Shown here: positions 5,561-6,719 of the stretch, one piece after another
How positions within the stretch are numbered: position 1 is the first letter of the stretch
Layout: each line of letters starts with the position of its first letter
Source: Candidatus Woesearchaeota archaeon
GTDB lineage: Archaea; Nanobdellota; Nanobdellia; Woesearchaeales; GW2011-AR4
Reading direction: 5' to 3'
DNA: 6,719 bases
Assembly (NCBI GenBank): GCA_016185865.1
Contig: JACPMU010000082.1
Coordinates: forward strand, 1-6,719
Made by a program: the position numbers and the translations under genes
Notes under the pieces: model-generated
What the model saw: the letters and a program-made list of their open reading frames with translations, nothing else
The model's database searches: none
What the model was told of the DNA's origin: nothing

Positions 5561-5951
5561 TTAAGAAATCAGCACCGCATTAACAATTCCATCTTGTCCT
5601 GGCCTTGAGGTGACTCTTGCCTTGCCGAGCTCTGTCTCAACAACAGCGCCTTTTGTCATTATGTTTCTTCTTATGAAATGCCTGGAAATGCCTGTTTGCA
5701 GGGTTGTCTGTGATTGTCTTTATCTTGACCTGCTTGTAAGCCTTTGTTTTCGGGTCAAACAAATTTGCAGTGTCAGCGCTAAGCATCCTGAGCTTTCTGT
5801 TTGCCCCCATTGTCCTTATGGTTTGAATTCTTTTCTTGCCAAGCTTTGTGAAAGAAGGCTCCCTTCCAAGCTCATACTGCTTTTTCTTCCGGTAAGCTAT
5901 GTACCTTCCTCCGGTTTCCTTTCTTTTAGGCCTTGCCTGCGATAATGCCAT
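5561..5951 (-). CDS. rps8e: 30S ribosomal protein S8e, frameshifted by a 10-bp tandem duplication
   Basis: From the ATG at 5951 the frame reads a typical S8e: MALSQARPKRKETGGRY (1-17), KKKQYELGREPSFTKLG (22-38), RTMGANRKLRMLSADTANLFDPKT (46-69) and KIKTITDNPANRHF (76-89). It then runs into foreign residues and stops at TGA (5637-5639) after 104 codons. The missing S8e ending continues in the next frame: RRNIMTKGAVVETELG, KARVTSRPGQDGIVNAVLIS, then TAA at 5563-5561. The frame is lost at two perfect copies of a 10-bp unit (5675-5694). Deleting one copy gives an uninterrupted 126-residue protein, the usual archaeal S8e length. S8e is a structural protein of the small subunit, so a truncated version losing the conserved C-terminal part would probably not be functional. 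Assembly error, real polymorphism or frameshift rescue are all possible. A TATA box sits about 22 nt upstream of the start. Confidence 0.93.
5675..5694 (-). repeat. Perfect 10-bp tandem duplication inside rps8e
   Basis: The plus strand reads GAAATGCCTG twice in direct succession (5675-5684 and 5685-5694); on the coding strand the unit is CAGGCATTTC. The net +10 changes the reading frame of rps8e exactly where the S8e similarity switches frame. Confidence 0.97.
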
Positions 5952-5972
5952 GATAAAAAGAAGTTTTTATCG

Positions 5973-5982
5973 ATTTATATAG
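5973..5982 (-). promoter_or_regulatory. TATA box of rps8e
   Basis: The minus strand reads TATATAAATC, centred about 26 nt from the ATG at 5951; a leaderless message is expected. Confidence 0.6.
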
Positions 5983-6046
5983 GTTTCTATGAATTTTCAA
6001 TTATTATCTCTAGCAAACATTTATAAACAGGCTAAATTTCTTTTCG

Positions 6047-6054
6047 ATATAAAA
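6047..6054 (+). promoter_or_regulatory. TATA box of the LSm-L37e pair
   Basis: ATATAAAA lies 20-27 nt before the ATG at 6074. The sequence AAGGTG (6057-6062), 11 nt before the ATG, could be a ribosome-binding site if transcription started at the further TTTATAAA at 6020-6027. Confidence 0.55.
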
Positions 6055-6073
6055 TTAAGGGTGTTTTTACTTG

Positions 6074-6298
6074 ATGGAGCAGGCAAGACCATTGGATGCC
6101 TTGAACAAGGCAAGAGACAAAAGAATACTTGTTGAACTGAAGAACAACAAGCAGTACATAGGCAAGCTTAAGTCTTTTGACATACACATCAATGTTGTTA
6201 TTGAGGACGTTGAGGAAAGAGTTAACGGGGAAGTTACGAGAAAGCTTGGAACTGTTTTCATCAGGGGCGATACGATAACAGTTATATCAACAGATTAA
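6074..6298 (+). CDS. Archaeal Sm-like (LSm) RNA-binding protein
   Basis: The 74-residue protein is a single Sm fold. The N-terminal helix RPLDALNKARDKRILVELK (5-23) is typical of archaeal SmAP. Motif Sm1 runs over about 17-49 with GKLKSFDIHINVVIEDVEE (30-48; D36 and N40 in the family's D-x-x-x-N position). Motif Sm2 is LGTVFIRGDTITVIS (58-72), with the RGD segment (64-66) that contacts uridine in this family. Archaeal Sm proteins form hexameric or heptameric rings that bind U-rich RNA and take part in RNA metabolism. The ATG at 6074 is preferred to an in-frame TTG at 6071 because of the TATA spacing and family N-terminus. It precedes rpl37e by 28 bp, a pairing conserved in many archaea, so co-transcription is likely. 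Confidence 0.95.
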   Translation: MEQARPLDALNKARDKRILVELKNNKQYIGKLKSFDIHINVVIEDVEERVNGEVTRKLGTVFIRGDTITVISTD

Positions 6299-6326
6299 AA
6301 TTCTAGATTATTTTGAATAAAATAAA

Positions 6327-6497
6327 ATGAAAGGCACACCTTCAATGGGCAGGAAGTCCGGCAAGAAGAACATGGTTTACTGCAGGCGCTGCGGCAAGAG
6401 GACATACAACATAGGCAGCAAGAAAAGGTGCAGCTCATGCGGCTTCGGCAAAAGCAAAAGATTAAGAAAATATACATGGCAGAAGAAATTAAAATAA
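6327..6497 (+). CDS. rpl37e: 50S ribosomal protein L37e (zinc-ribbon)
   Basis: The 56-residue product opens with the L37e hallmark MKGTPSMGRKSGKK and carries a zinc-binding pair of CxxC knuckles: C19-RR-C22 and C35-SS-C38. GFGKSKRLRKYTWQKK (39-54) is the conserved basic C-terminus. L37e is a small, rRNA-buried large-subunit protein shared by archaea and eukaryotes; the length is normal. It follows the LSm gene by 28 bp. No Shine-Dalgarno site is visible in the AT-rich gap. A weak ATTAAAAT overlapping the LSm stop (6294-6301) lies about 26 nt before the ATG and might provide a separate leaderless start. Confidence 0.95.
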   Translation: MKGTPSMGRKSGKKNMVYCRRCGKRTYNIGSKKRCSSCGFGKSKRLRKYTWQKKLK

Positions 6498-6502
6498 GAA
6501 TA

Positions 6503-6510
6503 TTTTTAAA
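6503..6510 (+). promoter_or_regulatory. TATA box of the tRNA-Leu gene
   Basis: TTTTTAAA is centred about 28 nt before the first tRNA base at 6535, a normal spacing for an archaeal tRNA promoter. Confidence 0.5.
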
Positions 6511-6556
6511 TTGACTTCTTTATCAGATACTAATGCGGAGGTGCCGGAGCGGCCAA

Positions 6557-6576
6557 ATCCTTTTATAGGAGGCCAA
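6557..6576 (+). other. tRNA intron 1, D-loop, 20 nt (non-canonical position)
   Basis: GGCCAAA occurs at 6551-6557 and again at 6571-6577. The two self-complementary GGCC copies can pair as the 4-bp central helix, each followed by an AAA bulge. TCCT (6558-6561) with AGGA (6567-6570) forms the inner hairpin with a 5-nt loop. Cutting after the second A of each bulge removes 20 nt and leaves a normal D-loop. The outer helix is the D-stem, with four unpaired bases (6547-6550) on the 5' side, so the motif is relaxed. Confidence 0.8.
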
Positions 6577-6592
6577 ACGGGATAGGCTTAGG

Positions 6593-6639
6593 CGCTTCAT
6601 GGTGTTATGAGCATTCTTGGAATGCAATGAAGTGAAGAC
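6593..6639 (+). other. tRNA intron 2, anticodon loop 37/38, 47 nt (canonical position)
   Basis: The anticodon stem is the outer helix. CTTA (6587-6590) faces GAAG (6634-6637) as the central helix, with three pairs and one A-G mismatch. GGC (6591-6593) and ACA (6638-6640) are the two 3-nt bulges. GCTTCAT (6594-6600) with ATGAAGT (6627-6633) makes the inner helix, including one G-U pair. A further hairpin, GCATTC-TTG-GAATGC (6611-6625), caps the intron. Cuts after G6592 and C6639 restore the 7-nt anticodon loop. Confidence 0.88.
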
Positions 6640-6671
6640 ACCTATTGGCTTAGTGCCTACGCAGGTTCGAA

Positions 6672-6706
6672 ATGCCGAGTCTTTAACGAGGCTCGCAAAC
6701 CGAAAA
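6672..6706 (+). other. tRNA intron 3, T-loop 59/60, 35 nt (non-canonical position)
   Basis: The T-stem (6661-6665 with 6708-6712) is the outer helix. TTCG (6666-6669) pairs with CGAA (6701-6704) as a 4-bp central helix, flanked by AAA (6670-6672) and AAT (6705-6707) bulges. The inner part is a weaker hairpin (TGC/GCA and GAG/CTC around 6673-6697) with an internal loop. Cuts after the second base of each bulge restore TTCGAAT. Cuts one or two bases earlier at both sites would give the same product, so the exact boundary is uncertain. Confidence 0.8.
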
Positions 6707-6719
6707 TCCTGTCCTCCGC

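Larger units (their letters stand above)
6535..6719 (+). tRNA. tRNA-Leu(UAG) with three introns (discriminator base outside window)
   Basis: The acceptor strands GCGGAGG (6535-6541) and CCTCCGC (6713-6719) pair fully. The D-stem is CCG (6544-6546) with CGG (6578-6580). The anticodon stem is ATAGG (6582-6586) with CCTAT (6641-6645), and the loop C-T-TAG-G gives anticodon UAG, which reads leucine CUA (and other CUN) codons. A class II variable arm has GGC (6647-6649) pairing with GCC (6655-6657). The T-stem is GCAGG (6661-6665) with CCTGT (6708-6712, one G-U). The gene length is 185 nt. Removing segments of 20, 47 and 35 nt at bulge-helix-bulge-like sites leaves 83 nt plus discriminator, a normal tRNA-Leu with T-loop TTCGAAT. 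The window ends at position 72, so N73 and any encoded CCA cannot be seen. Confidence 0.93.

Noticed and set aside
5610..5945. Plus-strand frame opposite rps8e
   Set aside because: It is a shadow of the S8e gene; the S8e match is unambiguous on the minus strand.
6551..6577. GGCCAAA direct repeats as an integration attachment site or mobile-element target duplication
   Set aside because: The two copies pair as an intron splicing motif and removal of 20 nt restores a standard D-loop; there is no integrase or inserted element.
6611..6625. GCATTC-TTG-GAATGC hairpin as a terminator
   Set aside because: It is not followed by a T tract and lies inside the tRNA intron, where it caps the inner helix.
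6582..6645. Alternative anticodon AGG (proline) from a one-base shift of the anticodon stem
   Set aside because: ATAGG/CCTAT pairs perfectly and gives UAG; the long variable arm fits leucine and not proline.
1..6719. CRISPR array, transposase or insertion sequence
   Set aside because: No regularly spaced repeats, terminal inverted repeats or transposase-like protein were seen on either strand.

Overview
The window reads as a chromosomal segment of an archaeon, most likely a DPANN-type lineage (Woesearchaeota/Pacearchaeota-like; the phylum is inference). Evidence: translation factor aIF1A, ribosomal proteins S8e and L37e, an archaeal Sm-like protein, TATA boxes placed 22-26 nt before start codons (mostly leaderless mRNAs), and a tRNA-Leu carrying three archaeal-type introns. 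Genes are short, tightly packed on both strands and AT-rich.

Layout, left to right. An RDD-family membrane protein (minus, cut by the left edge) diverges from the aIF1A gene (plus). Next is a four-helix membrane protein with a charged coiled coil and a C-terminal Ada-like Cys/His module (plus). Its stop codon abuts the stop codon of a convergent lspA (lipoprotein signal peptidase). Upstream of lspA on the minus strand are a Q/P-rich small protein, a 55-residue two-helix membrane protein and an endonuclease III-superfamily (MagIII-like) DNA glycosylase. A divergent promoter then feeds an unrecognised 416-residue protein (plus), which overlaps tail-to-tail by 22 bp with an unrecognised 243-residue protein (minus). 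The right part is translational and RNA machinery: rps8e (minus), broken by a perfect 10-bp tandem duplication; an LSm-L37e pair (plus); and a tRNA-Leu(UAG) gene whose last acceptor-stem base is the last base of the window.

Functional picture. Most of the window is housekeeping: initiation factor, two ribosomal proteins, RNA chaperone, tRNA, base-excision repair. It is interrupted by envelope proteins (RDD, four-TM protein, LspA, 55-residue protein) and by one convergent pair of orphan proteins.

The strongest unusual signals are: (1) a tRNA-Leu with three introns, in the D-loop (20 nt), at the canonical 37/38 site (47 nt) and in the T-loop (35 nt), where the D-loop intron is framed by a repeated palindromic GGCC plus AAA that itself makes the splicing motif; (2) the 10-bp duplication in rps8e, whose removal restores a full 126-residue S8e; (3) an intact bacterial-type LspA in an archaeal context; (4) the orphan convergent pair, one member ending in a clamp-binding-like QLPLF. 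All calls come from reading the sequence and recalled family knowledge; no searches were run.
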